DNA of 64,000 nt from Roseibacterium elongatum DSM 19469 (lineage in GTDB: Bacteria; Pseudomonadota; Alphaproteobacteria; Rhodobacterales; Rhodobacteraceae), in contig NZ_CP004372.1 of NCBI RefSeq assembly GCF_000590925.1, positions 2,151,001-2,215,000 of the forward strand, written 5' to 3'. Below, piece by piece: positions 43,165 through 53,141 of this stretch. The position numbers and the translations under genes were made by a program. Below the pieces are notes generated by a model. That model searched no databases. It saw only the letters and a list, made by a program, of their open reading frames with translations, and was not told the origin of the DNA. Within the stretch, counting starts at the first letter, position 1, and every line of letters begins with the position of its first letter.

Positions 43165-44387
43165 CCGCCCATGCCACCCGCGCGGCCACAGCCCTCGCCC
43201 ACCTGGGCGAGGTCGATCCCGCGCTGGCGGTTCTGTCGCTGTGGTGCCGACACAGGGACGCCTCGGGCGCGACGCGCACACAGGGCGACACCATCCTCTA
43301 CGGTCCCGGGTTCGACAGCCTGCCGCTGGCACAGGCGGTCGGTCTGGCCGCGCACCATATTCTGCACGTCGCGCTGCGCCATTCCGACCGGCAGGCGGCG
43401 CTGGCCGAACGACTTGGCGCGCGGTTCGACGGATCGCTCTTTGGTCTCGCCGCCGACGGGATCATCAACGAAACCCTGCTGCTGGCCGGTCATGCCCTGC
43501 CACGCCCCGCCGTGACCCTGACCGATCTGCTGGAAGAGATCGGGGAGCCGGCCCGTTCGCCCATTGCCGCCTTGGCCGATTGGGATGCCGACCGGCTGGC
43601 CATGTACCTGCACAGCGACCCGAAACGCGCTGAAAATGCGCGGGAACTTGGCGTGACACGCGGCTTTGCCCAGGATGTCGAGCTGGGCGAACCCGACCCC
43701 GAGGGAGAGCGCCAGAAAACCGCCGATTGGCGCAACCAGTTGCTGCGCGCGATGGAGGCAGGGCGCAAGGCCGGCACCGGCATCGGGCGGCTGGGGGCGG
43801 TGCTGGCCGATATGTCGCCGCCCGCCGTCTCGTGGGAGATGCAGTTGCGCGGCCTCCTGTCCCGCGCCCTGATCCATCGCCCACATCTCAGCCATCGCCG
43901 CCCCGCCGCGCGCTGGATCGCCATGACCGCGCAGGCGCAGGCCGCGCATACGCCCGACCCGGCGTATCAGCCGGGCATGGCGCGGCTCGACACCCGCCCG
44001 CGTGTCGTGATCGGGTTGGACACGTCCAGTTCCATCGACCCGCTGACTCTGTCGCTATTCCTGTCCGAGGCCGAGGGGATCACCCGCCGCAGCGGGGCCG
44101 AGGCGCACCTGCTGGCCTTCGACGAAGAGGTATTCGAGGCCCACCGCCTGGACGTCGGATCGTGGCGCGACCTGCATCACCTGCCGCTGCGCACCGGCGG
44201 CGGCACGGATTTCGCCCCGGTTCTCGCACAGGCCGCGCGGCTTCAGCCGTCGATCTCCGTGATGCTGACCGATCTCGATGCGCCCTTTGGCCCGATGCCG
44301 GGGTTTCCGGTGCTCTGGGCCGTGCCCGGATCCGCGCCGCTGGACGATCCGCCCTTTGGTCGCGTGCTGCGGATCGGGGCAGGTTGA
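43161..44387 (+). CDS. VWA-like/DUF2201 metallopeptidase-like protein
   Basis: A 408-residue protein with an N-terminal DUF2201-type domain and a C-terminal VWA-like domain. The VWA metal site is D287-x-S289-x-S291 in VIGLDTSSSID, with TGGGTDFAPVL as second loop. The N-terminal zinc-peptidase-like motif reads AHHILHVALRH (near 64-74); the usual catalytic glutamate of HExxH is histidine, so proteolytic activity is doubtful. It is the classical partner type for MoxR ATPases and overlaps that gene. Confidence 0.8.
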   Translation: MTAHATRAATALAHLGEVDPALAVLSLWCRHRDASGATRTQGDTILYGPGFDSLPLAQAVGLAAHHILHVALRHSDRQAALAERLGARFDGSLFGLAADGIINETLLLAGHALPRPAVTLTDLLEEIGEPARSPIAALADWDADRLAMYLHSDPKRAENARELGVTRGFAQDVELGEPDPEGERQKTADWRNQLLRAMEAGRKAGTGIGRLGAVLADMSPPAVSWEMQLRGLLSRALIHRPHLSHRRPAARWIAMTAQAQAAHTPDPAYQPGMARLDTRPRVVIGLDTSSSIDPLTLSLFLSEAEGITRRSGAEAHLLAFDEEVFEAHRLDVGSWRDLHHLPLRTGGGTDFAPVLAQAARLQPSISVMLTDLDAPFGPMPGFPVLWAVPGSAPLDDPPFGRVLRIGAG

Positions 44388-44391
44388 GGGC

Positions 44392-46074
44392 CTATTGCGC
44401 GGCGGTCGGCAATGGGGCCTGGCGTTGCGCATGTTCCCAATCCGGGGCGATCCACGGGCCGCGATTGTCGCGGGGCAGGGGATCGCGGCCAAGGATATGG
44501 TCGGCGGCCTTTTCGCCCACCATGATCGACGGCGCGTTGGTGTTGCCATTGGTGACCTGCGGAAAGATCGAGCTGTCGGCCAGCCGCAGCCCCTCGACCC
44601 CGATCACGCGATTTTCCGGGTCGACCACCGCGTCTGGGTCGTCGCGCCGCCCCATCCGGCAGGTGCCGCAGGGGTGATAGGCGCTTTCGGCATGATCGCG
44701 GATCACGTCGTCAAGGGCCTCGTCGCTGGCCACATCCGCGCCGGGCAGCAATTCGTCGCCCGCAAAGGCCTGCATGGCCGGTTGCTGGAAGATCTCGCGC
44801 GTCAGCCGGATCGCCTTGCGGAAATCGCGCCAATCGTCCTCGTGGCTCATGTAATTGAACAGGATCGACGGTACGGCCGCCGGGTCAGACGACGTCAGCG
44901 CCACGCGCCCGCGGCTTTTCGAGCGCATCGGCCCGACATGGGCCTGAAATCCGTGGCCCGCCGCACTGACCGAGCCGTCATAGCGCACGGCAATAGGCAG
45001 GAAATGGAACTGGATATCGGGATACTCGACCCCGGCGCGCGAGCGGATGAAGCCGCAGGCCTCGAACTGGTTCGACGCGCCAAGGCCGGAGCGCGTGAGC
45101 ACCCATTGCGTGCCCACCAGCGCCTTGCCCCAAAGGCTCCAATACGGGGCGAGGGACACGGGCTGCCTTGCGGCATACTGGATGTAGAGTTCCAGATGAT
45201 CCTGCAGGTTCTGGCCCACGCCCGCGCGGTCGGCCACCACCGGCACGCCATGCTCCACCAGATGGTGCGCCGGCCCGATGCCCGACAGCATCAACAGCTT
45301 GGGCGAGTTGATTGCGCCGGCTGTCAGCACGACCTCGGCATTCGCGCGGATCAACTGGGCCTCGGCCCCGCCCCGCCTGATCCAGACCCCCGTCGCGCGG
45401 CCGTCCTCGATATGGATTCGTTCGACCAAACCCCTGACAAGGGTGCAATTCTCGCGTTTCAGGGCCGGTTTCAGATAGGCATCCGCGGCGGACCAGCGTT
45501 GCCCCTTCCAGATCGTCATTTCGAAGGCGCCGAACCCCTCTTGCCGGTGGCCGTTATAATCCTCGGTCCGGCCATAGCCCGCTTGCGATCCGGCCTCGAT
45601 GAAGGCCTCGAACAGCGGGTTGTCGCGCCGCCCGCGCGTGATGTGCAAGGGGCCGTCGTCGCCGCGCCAGGTGCCGCAGCCATCGTCGCCGTGCCAGTTT
45701 TCCATGCGCCGGAAATAGGGCAGCACATCGGCATAGGACCATCCCTGCGCGCCCATCTCGGCCCAGGCGTCATAGTCGCGGGCGTGCCCACGCACATAGA
45801 TCATCCCGTTGATCGAGGACGACCCGCCGATCACCTTGCCGCGCGGGCAGGCCATGCGGCGGCCGGCCATATGCGGCTCGGGCTCGGTCTGGTAGCCCCA
45901 ATCATAGCGGGCCATGTTCATCGGGTAGGACAGGGCCGCGGGCATCTTGATGAAGGGCCCCGCATCGGTGCCGCCATGTTCCAGAACGATGACCTGTTTG
46001 CCCGCCTCGGCCAGGCGATAGGCGATGGCGCACCCGGCAGAGCCTGCGCCCACGACAATGTAATCGGCTTGCAT
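44392..46074 (-). CDS. betA: Choline dehydrogenase
   Basis: A 560-residue GMC oxidoreductase. The FAD motif [15 protein letters not shown] is at the N-terminus, followed by [19 protein letters not shown]; the second GMC signature [16 protein letters not shown] and the C-terminal catalytic [12 protein letters not shown] and [14 protein letters not shown] are present. It oxidises choline to betaine aldehyde at the membrane. It is third in the betI-betB-betA minus-strand operon and overlaps the betB stop. Confidence 0.93.
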   Translation of the reverse strand: MQADYIVVGAGSAGCAIAYRLAEAGKQVIVLEHGGTDAGPFIKMPAALSYPMNMARYDWGYQTEPEPHMAGRRMACPRGKVIGGSSSINGMIYVRGHARDYDAWAEMGAQGWSYADVLPYFRRMENWHGDDGCGTWRGDDGPLHITRGRRDNPLFEAFIEAGSQAGYGRTEDYNGHRQEGFGAFEMTIWKGQRWSAADAYLKPALKRENCTLVRGLVERIHIEDGRATGVWIRRGGAEAQLIRANAEVVLTAGAINSPKLLMLSGIGPAHHLVEHGVPVVADRAGVGQNLQDHLELYIQYAARQPVSLAPYWSLWGKALVGTQWVLTRSGLGASNQFEACGFIRSRAGVEYPDIQFHFLPIAVRYDGSVSAAGHGFQAHVGPMRSKSRGRVALTSSDPAAVPSILFNYMSHEDDWRDFRKAIRLTREIFQQPAMQAFAGDELLPGADVASDEALDDVIRDHAESAYHPCGTCRMGRRDDPDAVVDPENRVIGVEGLRLADSSIFPQVTNGNTNAPSIMVGEKAADHILGRDPLPRDNRGPWIAPDWEHAQRQAPLPTAAQ

Positions 46075-47528
46075 CAGAACGGCGCCTCCACCGCGCTCAG
46101 GCCCACATAGACGGATTTCGGCTGGCTATAGGCCTCGATCGCGGCGCGGGCGTTTTCGCGTCCGATGCCGCTGGCCTTGACCCCGCCGAACGGCATCTCG
46201 ATGGGCGTGAGGTTGTACTGGTTGATCCAGCAGGTGCCGGCCTGAAGGGCGCGGACCATGCGGTGCGCGCGGGCAAGGTCGCGGGTGAAGACGCCCGCTG
46301 CCAGCCCGAATTCCGTGTCATTGGCGCGGCGCGTCACCTCGTCTTCGGTGTCGAAATCGAGCACCGACATGACCGGGCCAAAGATTTCCTCGCGCGCGAT
46401 GGCCATGTCATCGGTGACATCTGCGAAGACCGTGGGCTGGATGAAATAGCCGGGGCCGTCGATGGCCGCCCCGCCCGTGACCAGACGCGCGCCGTCGTCC
46501 AGCCCCTTGGCGATGTAGGACAACACGATGGCGCGCTGCGCCTCGCTGATCATGGGGCCAAGATGCGTGGCCTCGTCCATCGGGTCGCCGATCACGGCGG
46601 CCTCGGTCCGTTCGGCCAGCCGCGTCAGAAACGCGTCCTTGAGGCCCGACTGCACGAAGACCCGCGTGCCGTTGGAACAGATCTGCCCGGTCGAGTAGAA
46701 ATTGGCGTTGATCGCGGCGGACACTGCATCCTCGATCTCCGCATCGTCGAAGATGATCAGGGGCGACTTGCCGCCCAGTTCCATTGTCACATGCTTCAAA
46801 TCGCGCGCGGCGGCCTCGTAGACCTTGCGGCCCGTGGGCACCGACCCGGTGAGCGAGACCTTGGCCACACGCGGGTCATCGACCAGTGCTGCGCCCGTCT
46901 CGCCTGCGCCCTGCACCACGTTGAACACGCCCGGCGGTGCGCCCGCTTCGAGCAGGATTTCCGCCAGTTTCAGTGCCGTCAGCGGCGTTTCCTCCGAGGG
47001 TTTGAACACCATCGTGTTGCCACAGGCCAGCGCCGGGGCGGCCTTCCAGCAGGCGATCTGGATCGGGTAGTTCCATGCCCCGATCCCGGCACAAACCCCC
47101 AGAGGTTCGCGAATCGTGTAGGCGAAATCGGCACCCAGCTGCACGGTCTCGCCCGTGATCGTTGCCGCCATGCCGCCGAAATACTCCAGGCAATCCGCGC
47201 CGCTGGCGGCATCGGCCACCAGCGTTTCCGACAGGGGTTTGCCGGTATCGAGCGTTTCCAACGCGCTGAGGTCCCGGTTGCGTTCGCGGATGATCTGGGC
47301 CGCACGGGTCAGGATGCGCCCACGCTCAGCCCCGGTCATGGCCGACCAGCCGGGCAGGGCGGCCTCGGCGGCGCGTACGGCCTCGGCCACCATGTCGGGC
47401 CGTGCGGCATAAACGCGGCCCAGGGTTTCGCCGGTCGCCGGGTAGGTCAGGGCGATCTCGGCGCCGCCCTCATCCTCGACATAGGCGCCGTTGATGAAAT
47501 GGCTGGCCTTGGGTTGCATGCCCTTCAT
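46074..47528 (-). CDS. betB: Betaine aldehyde dehydrogenase
   Basis: A 484-residue aldehyde dehydrogenase. The NAD site is FTLTGSVP-like ([13 protein letters not shown]), the glutamate is in [11 protein letters not shown] and the nucleophilic cysteine in [13 protein letters not shown]. It makes glycine betaine from betaine aldehyde. ATG at 47528 has an AAAGGGA ribosome site and overlaps the betI stop; an internal ATG lies nine bases further on. Confidence 0.93.
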   Translation of the reverse strand: MKGMQPKASHFINGAYVEDEGGAEIALTYPATGETLGRVYAARPDMVAEAVRAAEAALPGWSAMTGAERGRILTRAAQIIRERNRDLSALETLDTGKPLSETLVADAASGADCLEYFGGMAATITGETVQLGADFAYTIREPLGVCAGIGAWNYPIQIACWKAAPALACGNTMVFKPSEETPLTALKLAEILLEAGAPPGVFNVVQGAGETGAALVDDPRVAKVSLTGSVPTGRKVYEAAARDLKHVTMELGGKSPLIIFDDAEIEDAVSAAINANFYSTGQICSNGTRVFVQSGLKDAFLTRLAERTEAAVIGDPMDEATHLGPMISEAQRAIVLSYIAKGLDDGARLVTGGAAIDGPGYFIQPTVFADVTDDMAIAREEIFGPVMSVLDFDTEDEVTRRANDTEFGLAAGVFTRDLARAHRMVRALQAGTCWINQYNLTPIEMPFGGVKASGIGRENARAAIEAYSQPKSVYVGLSAVEAPF

Positions 47529-48123
47529 CGCTTGTCCCTTTCTTTCAGGTCACTGGCCAGCGCCGCCAACACCTGATCTGCCGCCGCGTGCCCATCGGTG
47601 TTGCCGGTATCGAGTGCTGCGTGCAGATACAGGCCGTCGATCAGCCCCGCGATCCGGTCGGCCACCTCGGGCGCGCGCGGGCCGACGCGTGGGCGCAACT
47701 CATGGATCAGGTTCGAGCGCAGCCGCCGCTGATACACGGTCAACAGCCGCCGCGCCCCCGCGTCGGTCAGGGCCAGCACGTAGAAATTCAGCCAGGCCGC
47801 AACGACCTCGTGGCGAAAGTTCGAAGGTCCGAAACTGGCGCGGATCAGCGCCTCGAGCCGGTCCTCGGGGCGTTTGGCGGCCACCAGCGCGCCGCGGATC
47901 TCGGCCCCGTAGACCGTCAGGATCGCGCGCATGGCGGCCAGAAACTCTGGTCCTTGCCCTTGAAGTAGTGAAAGGCCAGCGCCGGCGAGACACCCGCGCG
48001 CCTGGCAATCTGGCCCACGGTCACGTTGAGCGAGCCGCGCGCACCGATTTCATGAATCGCCGCCTCGACCAGTTCGCCGCGACGGATCGCTTCCATTCCG
48101 AGTTTGGGCATTCGGACCACCAT
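47525..48123 (-). CDS. betI: BetI, TetR-family choline-responsive repressor (frameshifted)
   Basis: The N-terminal frame encodes the BetI-like [18 protein letters not shown] and the helix-turn-helix [21 protein letters not shown]. After GKDQ the frame is lost at about 47945-47950; adding one base gives [16 protein letters not shown] and continues to the proper C-terminus ending LKERDKR, 199 residues in all. BetI represses bet genes until choline binds. An ideal palindromic operator lies 28 bases upstream. The start could also be 48111. Confidence 0.85.
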
Positions 48124-48151
48124 CTGCTTGCAATCCTCGATCTAAGACGTT

Positions 48152-48171
48152 TTGATTGACTCATCAATCAA
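48152..48171. promoter_or_regulatory. BetI operator palindrome
   Basis: TTGATTGA (48152-48159), a 4-base spacer CTCA and TCAATCAA (48164-48171) form a perfect 8-bp inverted repeat in the divergent betI/choX promoter. Its placement between a TetR-type betI and choX makes it the likely BetI-binding site for both directions. Confidence 0.7.
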
Positions 48172-48267
48172 TAAAAATCCGGACGTGCCGCTTGCACCAA
48201 TGACAGCTGGGTGGTCAACTCCGCGCCGGAGAGACGACATGAAAAACAACACAAGGGAGTGTTCCGA

Positions 48268-49197
48268 ATGATCCGCCTGACCACCGCCACCGCCATTGCC
48301 GCGTTGGCCGCGGCCCCCGCCATGGCCGATTGCGACAGCGTCACCTTCTCGGATGTCGGCTGGACCGATATCACCGCCACCACGGCGGCCACCACCGTGG
48401 TGCTCGAGGCGCTGGGTTACGAGACCGAAACCCTCGTCCTGTCGGTGCCGGTGACCTACACCTCGCTGGCCGAAGGCGATGTGGACATTTTCCTTGGCAA
48501 CTGGATGCCCACGATGGAGGCCGACATCGCCCCCTACCGCGAGGCCGGCACCGTCGACACCGTGCGCGCCAACCTTGAGGGCGCGAAATACACGCTGGCC
48601 ACCAATGCCGCCGGCGCGGCGCTGGGGATCGCCGATTTCGCCGATATCGCCGCCGCGGTCGAAGAGCTGGACGCCGAGATCTATGGCATCGAACCCGGCA
48701 ATGACGGCAACCGCCTGATCATGGACATGATCGCGGACAACGCCTTTGGTCTGGGCGATGCCGACTTCGAGGTGGTCGAAAGCAGCGAACAGGGGATGCT
48801 GGCGCAAGTTGCCCGCGCGACCGACCGGGACGAGCCGATCGTCTTTCTCGGGTGGGAACCGCACCCGATGAACGCCAATTTCGAGATGACCTATCTGACC
48901 GGCGGCGACGACTGGTTCGGACCGGATCTGGGTGGTGCGACCGTCTTTACCAACACCCGCGCGGGCCTGGTCGACGAATGCCCGAACCTTGGCGCCTTCC
49001 TGAACAACCTGCAATTCACGCTGGCCATGGAAAACGAGATCATGGGCGCGATCCTGAACGATGGCGAGGATCCCGTCGATGCCGCCAGCGCCTGGATGAG
49101 CGCAAATCCCGACCTCGTCATGGGGTGGCTGGATGGCGTGACCACCATCGACGGCGGCGATGCCGAAGCAGCCGTGGGTGAGGCGCTCGGGCTCTGA
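48268..49197 (+). CDS. choX: Choline/betaine ABC transporter, periplasmic binding protein
   Basis: A 309-residue secreted binding protein of the ProX/OpuAC family. The leader runs to PAMADC, and ligand-box segments such as DVDIFLGNWMP and PIVFLGWEPHPMN provide aromatic residues for quaternary-ammonium binding. It feeds the ChoWV importer encoded downstream. The start at 48268 has a GGGAG ribosome site. It is divergent from betI. A minus-strand glutathione transferase gene separates it from choW. Confidence 0.9.
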   Translation: MIRLTTATAIAALAAAPAMADCDSVTFSDVGWTDITATTAATTVVLEALGYETETLVLSVPVTYTSLAEGDVDIFLGNWMPTMEADIAPYREAGTVDTVRANLEGAKYTLATNAAGAALGIADFADIAAAVEELDAEIYGIEPGNDGNRLIMDMIADNAFGLGDADFEVVESSEQGMLAQVARATDRDEPIVFLGWEPHPMNANFEMTYLTGGDDWFGPDLGGATVFTNTRAGLVDECPNLGAFLNNLQFTLAMENEIMGAILNDGEDPVDAASAWMSANPDLVMGWLDGVTTIDGGDAEAAVGEALGL

Positions 49198-49223
49198 TCC
49201 CAGGGACGGTCAGGGCGGGGGCC

Positions 49224-49868
49224 TTACGCGGACCCGCCCATGCCGACCTCTTCCATCAAGGCGTCGTCCAGCTCGGCCGCACGTTTCGCGGCCGGGCGGT
49301 CCAGGATGCGGGCGACATACTCGGCAAAACCGGGGCGCTCGGGCAGGGTTCCGAATTGCAGCCCCCAGGCGATCTGGCTACCGAGATAGACATCAACCGC
49401 CGAGAAGGCTTCGCCAAGGATATGTGTACGACCGTCTTCCAGCAGATGCTCGAGTGTGGCCGCCACCGCCGTCAGGCTGCCCCAGCCGACGCGCCGGTAA
49501 ACCTGCGGATCGTCGGTCGAAACCTCCAGCGACGCGACGCTGACCGCCGGATCGACGGCGCCGGCGCCGAAGAACAGCCACCGGTAGTAGGCCCCGCGTT
49601 CGGGCGTGCCGGGCGGCGGGGCCAGCCCGGCCTGCGGCGCAAGATCGGCCATATGGGCGCAGATCGCCGCCGCCTCGGTCACGACCATGCCGCGGTCGAC
49701 CAGCGTGGGCACCTTGCCCATCGCGTTGATCGCGCGATAGGCGGGCGATTTCATCTCGTCGCCATATTGCACGACCTTGACCGTGTAGGGCAGTCCGGCC
49801 TCTTCCATCATCCAGCGGGCGATGCGACCGCGCGACATCGGGTGGGTGTAAAGCGTCAGATCGGTCAT
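49224..49868 (-). CDS. Glutathione S-transferase-family protein
   Basis: A 214-residue GST. The N-terminal thioredoxin domain has LYTHPMSRGRIARWMMEEAGL and the glutathione-binding GKVPTLVDRGMVVTEAAAIC with the conserved cis-proline and acidic residue. The C-terminal helical domain follows from about residue 90. The substrate is unknown. It lies on the opposite strand between choX and choW, interrupting an otherwise colinear transporter operon. Confidence 0.85.
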   Translation of the reverse strand: MTDLTLYTHPMSRGRIARWMMEEAGLPYTVKVVQYGDEMKSPAYRAINAMGKVPTLVDRGMVVTEAAAICAHMADLAPQAGLAPPPGTPERGAYYRWLFFGAGAVDPAVSVASLEVSTDDPQVYRRVGWGSLTAVAATLEHLLEDGRTHILGEAFSAVDVYLGSQIAWGLQFGTLPERPGFAEYVARILDRPAAKRAAELDDALMEEVGMGGSA

Positions 49869-49945
49869 GGTCTTACCTTTGGCAGGGAGCGTGCCCAGCC
49901 TGCGCCCGGCGCCCGAGTCGCCTCAAGACAAAAGGATACCGTCCG

Positions 49946-50902
49946 ATGCTGAGCTGGCTGACGGAATGTGAAACGCCCGAGGACACCGCCGGTCTGGGCC
50001 CGTTGGGGTATCTGACCGAGTGCAAGATCCGGATCGGCGACGCGGCCGAGGCCGGGTTCGATTGGCTGCAGGCCAACGGGGCCTCGGTGTTCGACTGGAT
50101 ATCGGACATGCTGGAGGTGCTGATCGAGGCGATCCTGACCCTGTTGCAGGAACCGCCGAATACCGGCTGGATCCGCGATGTCGGCCGTGGCGAAGAGGTT
50201 TATCTTTACGCCCCCGAGGCGCACGCGATCCTGATCATCGCGCTGCTGACGGGGCTGGCCTGGTGGCTGCACCGCAGCTGGAAGGTGCCGGCGCTGGTGG
50301 CCGCCGGGTTCCTGTTCATCGTGAACCAGGGCTATTGGGAGGAGACGACCGAAAGCCTGACGCTGGTCGTTTCAGCCTGCGTGGTCTGCATGGGGCTGGG
50401 CGTGCCCATCGGCATCGCCGCCGCCCATCGCCCGCGTCTTTATGCGGCCATGCGGCCCGTGCTCGACCTGATGCAGACGCTGCCCACCTTCGTCTACCTC
50501 ATTCCGGCCATCGTCTTTTTCGGCATCGGCATGGTGCCGGGCCTGATCGCCACGGTGATCTTCGTGCTGCCCGCCCCGATCCGCCTGACGCATCTGGGTA
50601 TCGCCTCGACCCCGCAATCGCTGATCGAGGCCGGACAGGCCTTTGGCGCGACGCCGCGGCAGCTGCTGTGGAAGGTGGAATTGCCCTTTGCCCTGCCGCA
50701 GATCATGACGGGGTTGAACCAGACCATCATGCTGTCGCTGTCGATGGTGGTGATCGCCGCGCTGGTGGGCGCAGACGGGTTGGGCGTGCCGGTGGTGCGC
50801 GCGCTGAACCGCGTCGATACCGGGCTTGGGTTCGAGTCGGGCTTCATCATCGTGGTGGTGGCCATCATTCTGGATCGTCTGTTGAGGGTGCGCACGAAAT
50901 GA
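49946..50902 (+). CDS. choW: Choline/betaine ABC transporter permease
   Basis: A 318-residue inner-membrane permease of the ProW type. A soluble N-terminal portion (about 85 residues) precedes the membrane core; the ATPase-contact loop is SLIEAGQAFGATPRQLLWKVELP. It forms the pore for choline uptake with ChoX and ChoV. Its stop overlaps the choV start. Confidence 0.9.
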   Translation: MLSWLTECETPEDTAGLGPLGYLTECKIRIGDAAEAGFDWLQANGASVFDWISDMLEVLIEAILTLLQEPPNTGWIRDVGRGEEVYLYAPEAHAILIIALLTGLAWWLHRSWKVPALVAAGFLFIVNQGYWEETTESLTLVVSACVVCMGLGVPIGIAAAHRPRLYAAMRPVLDLMQTLPTFVYLIPAIVFFGIGMVPGLIATVIFVLPAPIRLTHLGIASTPQSLIEAGQAFGATPRQLLWKVELPFALPQIMTGLNQTIMLSLSMVVIAALVGADGLGVPVVRALNRVDTGLGFESGFIIVVVAIILDRLLRVRTK

Positions 50903-51908
50903 CCGCTGTCCGGTTCAACGAGGTCTGCATCATGTTCGGGCCCCATCCCGCGCCATCCCTGAGCATGGCCGATGCCGGCCAGAGCCGGGCCGAGATCCAG
51001 GCGGAAACCGGCCATGTGCTGGGGGTGCACGATTGCTCGCTCGACGTGGCCGAGGGCGAGATCCTGGTGCTGATGGGCCTGTCGGGGTCGGGCAAATCCA
51101 CGCTGCTGAGGGCGGTGAACGGGTTGAACCCGGTGGCGCGCGGATCGGTCGAGATCGCGGCCGGGGGCACGATGGTCAACGTGACCGAGGCCAAGGGCGC
51201 GGCGCTGCGCCGTTTGCGTCAGAACACGGTGGCGATGGTGTTCCAGCAATTCGGATTGCTGCCCTGGCGCAGCGTGCGCGAAAATGTGGGTCTGGGGCTG
51301 GAGCTTGCGGGTCTGCCGGCCAGTGCGCGGGCCGAGGCGGTGGACCGGCAACTCAGCCTCGTGGGCCTGTCCGACTGGGCCGAGCGCAAGGTGGGCGAAT
51401 TGTCGGGCGGCATGCAGCAGCGCGTGGGGCTGGCGCGCGCCTTTGCCACGGACGCGCCGATCCTGTTGATGGACGAGCCGTTCTCGGCCCTCGATCCGCT
51501 GATCCGCACGAAATTGCAGGACGAGATGCTGGACCTGCAGCGCGATCTGAAACGCACGATCATCTTCGTCAGCCACGATCTGGATGAGGCGTTCAAGATC
51601 GGCAATCGCATCGCGATCCTGGAGGGCGGGCGCATCGTGCAGGTGGGCACCCCGCGCGAGATCTTCTCGGCCCCGGCCAGCGATTACGTGGCCGAGTTCG
51701 TCGCCAACATGAACCCGCTTGGCGTGCTGACGGCCGCGACGTGATGGAGGCCGGGCCAGGCGCCGGGCCGCGTGTGGGCGCCGAAACGCCCGTGCGCGAC
51801 CTGATGGATCGGCTGGCAGCAGGCGAGGCGGTCCTGACCGTGGCCGAGGGCGACAGGCCGATCGGGCGTGTCACGCCGCAAAGCATCGTGGCGCGGCTGT
51901 CGAGCTGA
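50899..51908 (+). CDS. choV: Choline/betaine ABC transporter ATPase (frameshifted near C-terminus)
   Basis: An ABC ATPase with Walker A GLSGSGKS, Q-loop FQQFGLLPW, signature LSGGMQQR and Walker B ILLMDEP. In the written frame it stops at 51744 after GVLTAAT. One missing C in the GGCC run near 51733-51736 would give VLTARDVMEAG and carry on through TPVRDLMDRLAAGEAVLTV to the stop at 51908. That restores the CBS-like regulatory tail of this family, about 336 residues. Without the correction the tail would be a separate 54-residue frame. Confidence 0.87.
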
Positions 51909-51912
51909 GGGA

Positions 51913-52022
51913 TTGCGCCGCGCTGTCGCGCGTCGCCCGGGCGGAGCGCGCAAAGGGGCATCGAGCCCCTTTGCGCGCTTTGGGGCGCTGCGCGCCTTTG
52001 CATATTTTCAGGATAAAGATCG
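51913..52022. repeat. Dispersed intergenic hairpin repeat, copy 2
   Basis: Second copy of the element at 36118-36225. The 15-bp stem is 51945-51959 with 51965-51979, loop ATCGA. The right flank ends TTTTCAGGATAAAGAT. It starts five bases after the choV stop. The rest of the 159-base gap to the next gene end holds nothing recognisable. Confidence 0.8.
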
Positions 52023-52067
52023 GGTAAAGGCCGCGCCGGTTTCCTGGCGCGGCGCGCGTGGGGTAGG

Positions 52068-53141
52068 TCAGGCGGTTTGCAGGGTCTCGATCAGCCGGCC
52101 CAGGTGATGATCGCTATCGCCAAGCTGGTGGTCGATCATCACCAGCCGCTTGGCATAGTGGCTGACCGGATACTCCCATGTCATGGCGATGCCGCCATGC
52201 ATCTGGATCGCCTCTTCGGCCAGCTTGCGCGCGACGCGCCCGACGAGGTGCTTGGCCTGTGCAACCCGTTTCGCCTGTACCGGGGTGCCCATGGCACTGG
52301 CCGCGAGGATGACGATCGAGCGGGCCTGTTCGATGTCGATGGTCAGGTCGACGGCGCGATGCTGCAGGGCCTGAAAAGTGCCGATGGGCTGGCCGAACTG
52401 TTTGCGCGTCCCGAGATAGTCGATCAGCGCCGCGCTCGTCGCCTCCATCGCCCCTAGCGCCTCGGCCGAGAGCGCCAGCGCGCCCCAGTCCAGCGCGTCG
52501 GACAGTGCGGCCTGGGCGGCGGGCAGGATCGGCGTGGCGGGCGTGTCCTCCAGCAGCACCTCCGCGGCGGGGCCGCCGTCGATCATGGCATAGGGGTGCA
52601 GGTCGGCCTCGGCTGCCGCCAGGTCGAACAGTGCGATTTGCCCGTTGGCGCGCGCCGCGACAAGCAGCCGGTCGGCCACGCCGCCGCCGTAAACGACGCT
52701 CTTGCGCCCTGTCAAACGCCATCCGTCGCCTGTGCGGTCTGCGCGACAGGCGATGCCGTCCAGATCATAGGGCGCGTCCAACTCGCCAATGGCCACGGCG
52801 TAGCGGGTTTCGCCCGAGAGAAGCGCCGTCAGCGGCGTGCCCGTCGCCGACAGCAGCCGTGCCGCCATGACCGCGCCGAGGACAGGCTCGGGGCAGAGCG
52901 CGCGGCCGATCTCCTCGAAGATCACGGCGATGTCGAATCCGCTGCCCCCCATGCCGCCCCGATCCTCGCCCACCAGCGCATGGAAGAGGCCGAGGTCAGC
53001 CATTCCGGCCCATTTCTCCGGGTCGTGAAAGGGGGCCTGGTAGGCGACGCGCAGCCGGTGGTCCCATCCGTATTGCTCGGACAGGTAGCGCCGCAGCGTC
53101 TCGGCCAGCATGCGGCGGTCATCGCTCATCTCGAAATTCAT
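52068..53141 (-). CDS. Acyl-CoA dehydrogenase-family protein (short form)
   Basis: A 357-residue flavoprotein of the acyl-CoA dehydrogenase family. The C-terminal half holds the FAD/CoA helices (YLGTRKQFGQPIGTFQALQHR and EAIQMHGGIAMTWEYP). The middle beta domain is divergent. Such short partners often form alpha2beta2 complexes with the full-length enzyme encoded next to them, as in steroid or branched-chain acyl-CoA dehydrogenation. It overlaps the upstream gene by four bases. Confidence 0.85.
   Translation of the reverse strand: MNFEMSDDRRMLAETLRRYLSEQYGWDHRLRVAYQAPFHDPEKWAGMADLGLFHALVGEDRGGMGGSGFDIAVIFEEIGRALCPEPVLGAVMAARLLSATGTPLTALLSGETRYAVAIGELDAPYDLDGIACRADRTGDGWRLTGRKSVVYGGGVADRLLVAARANGQIALFDLAAAEADLHPYAMIDGGPAAEVLLEDTPATPILPAAQAALSDALDWGALALSAEALGAMEATSAALIDYLGTRKQFGQPIGTFQALQHRAVDLTIDIEQARSIVILAASAMGTPVQAKRVAQAKHLVGRVARKLAEEAIQMHGGIAMTWEYPVSHYAKRLVMIDHQLGDSDHHLGRLIETLQTA

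Noticed and set aside
51744..51908. A separate 54-codon gene overlapping the end of choV
   Set aside because: Its translation is the missing CBS-like tail of choV and joins it after a one-base correction, so it is not an independent gene.
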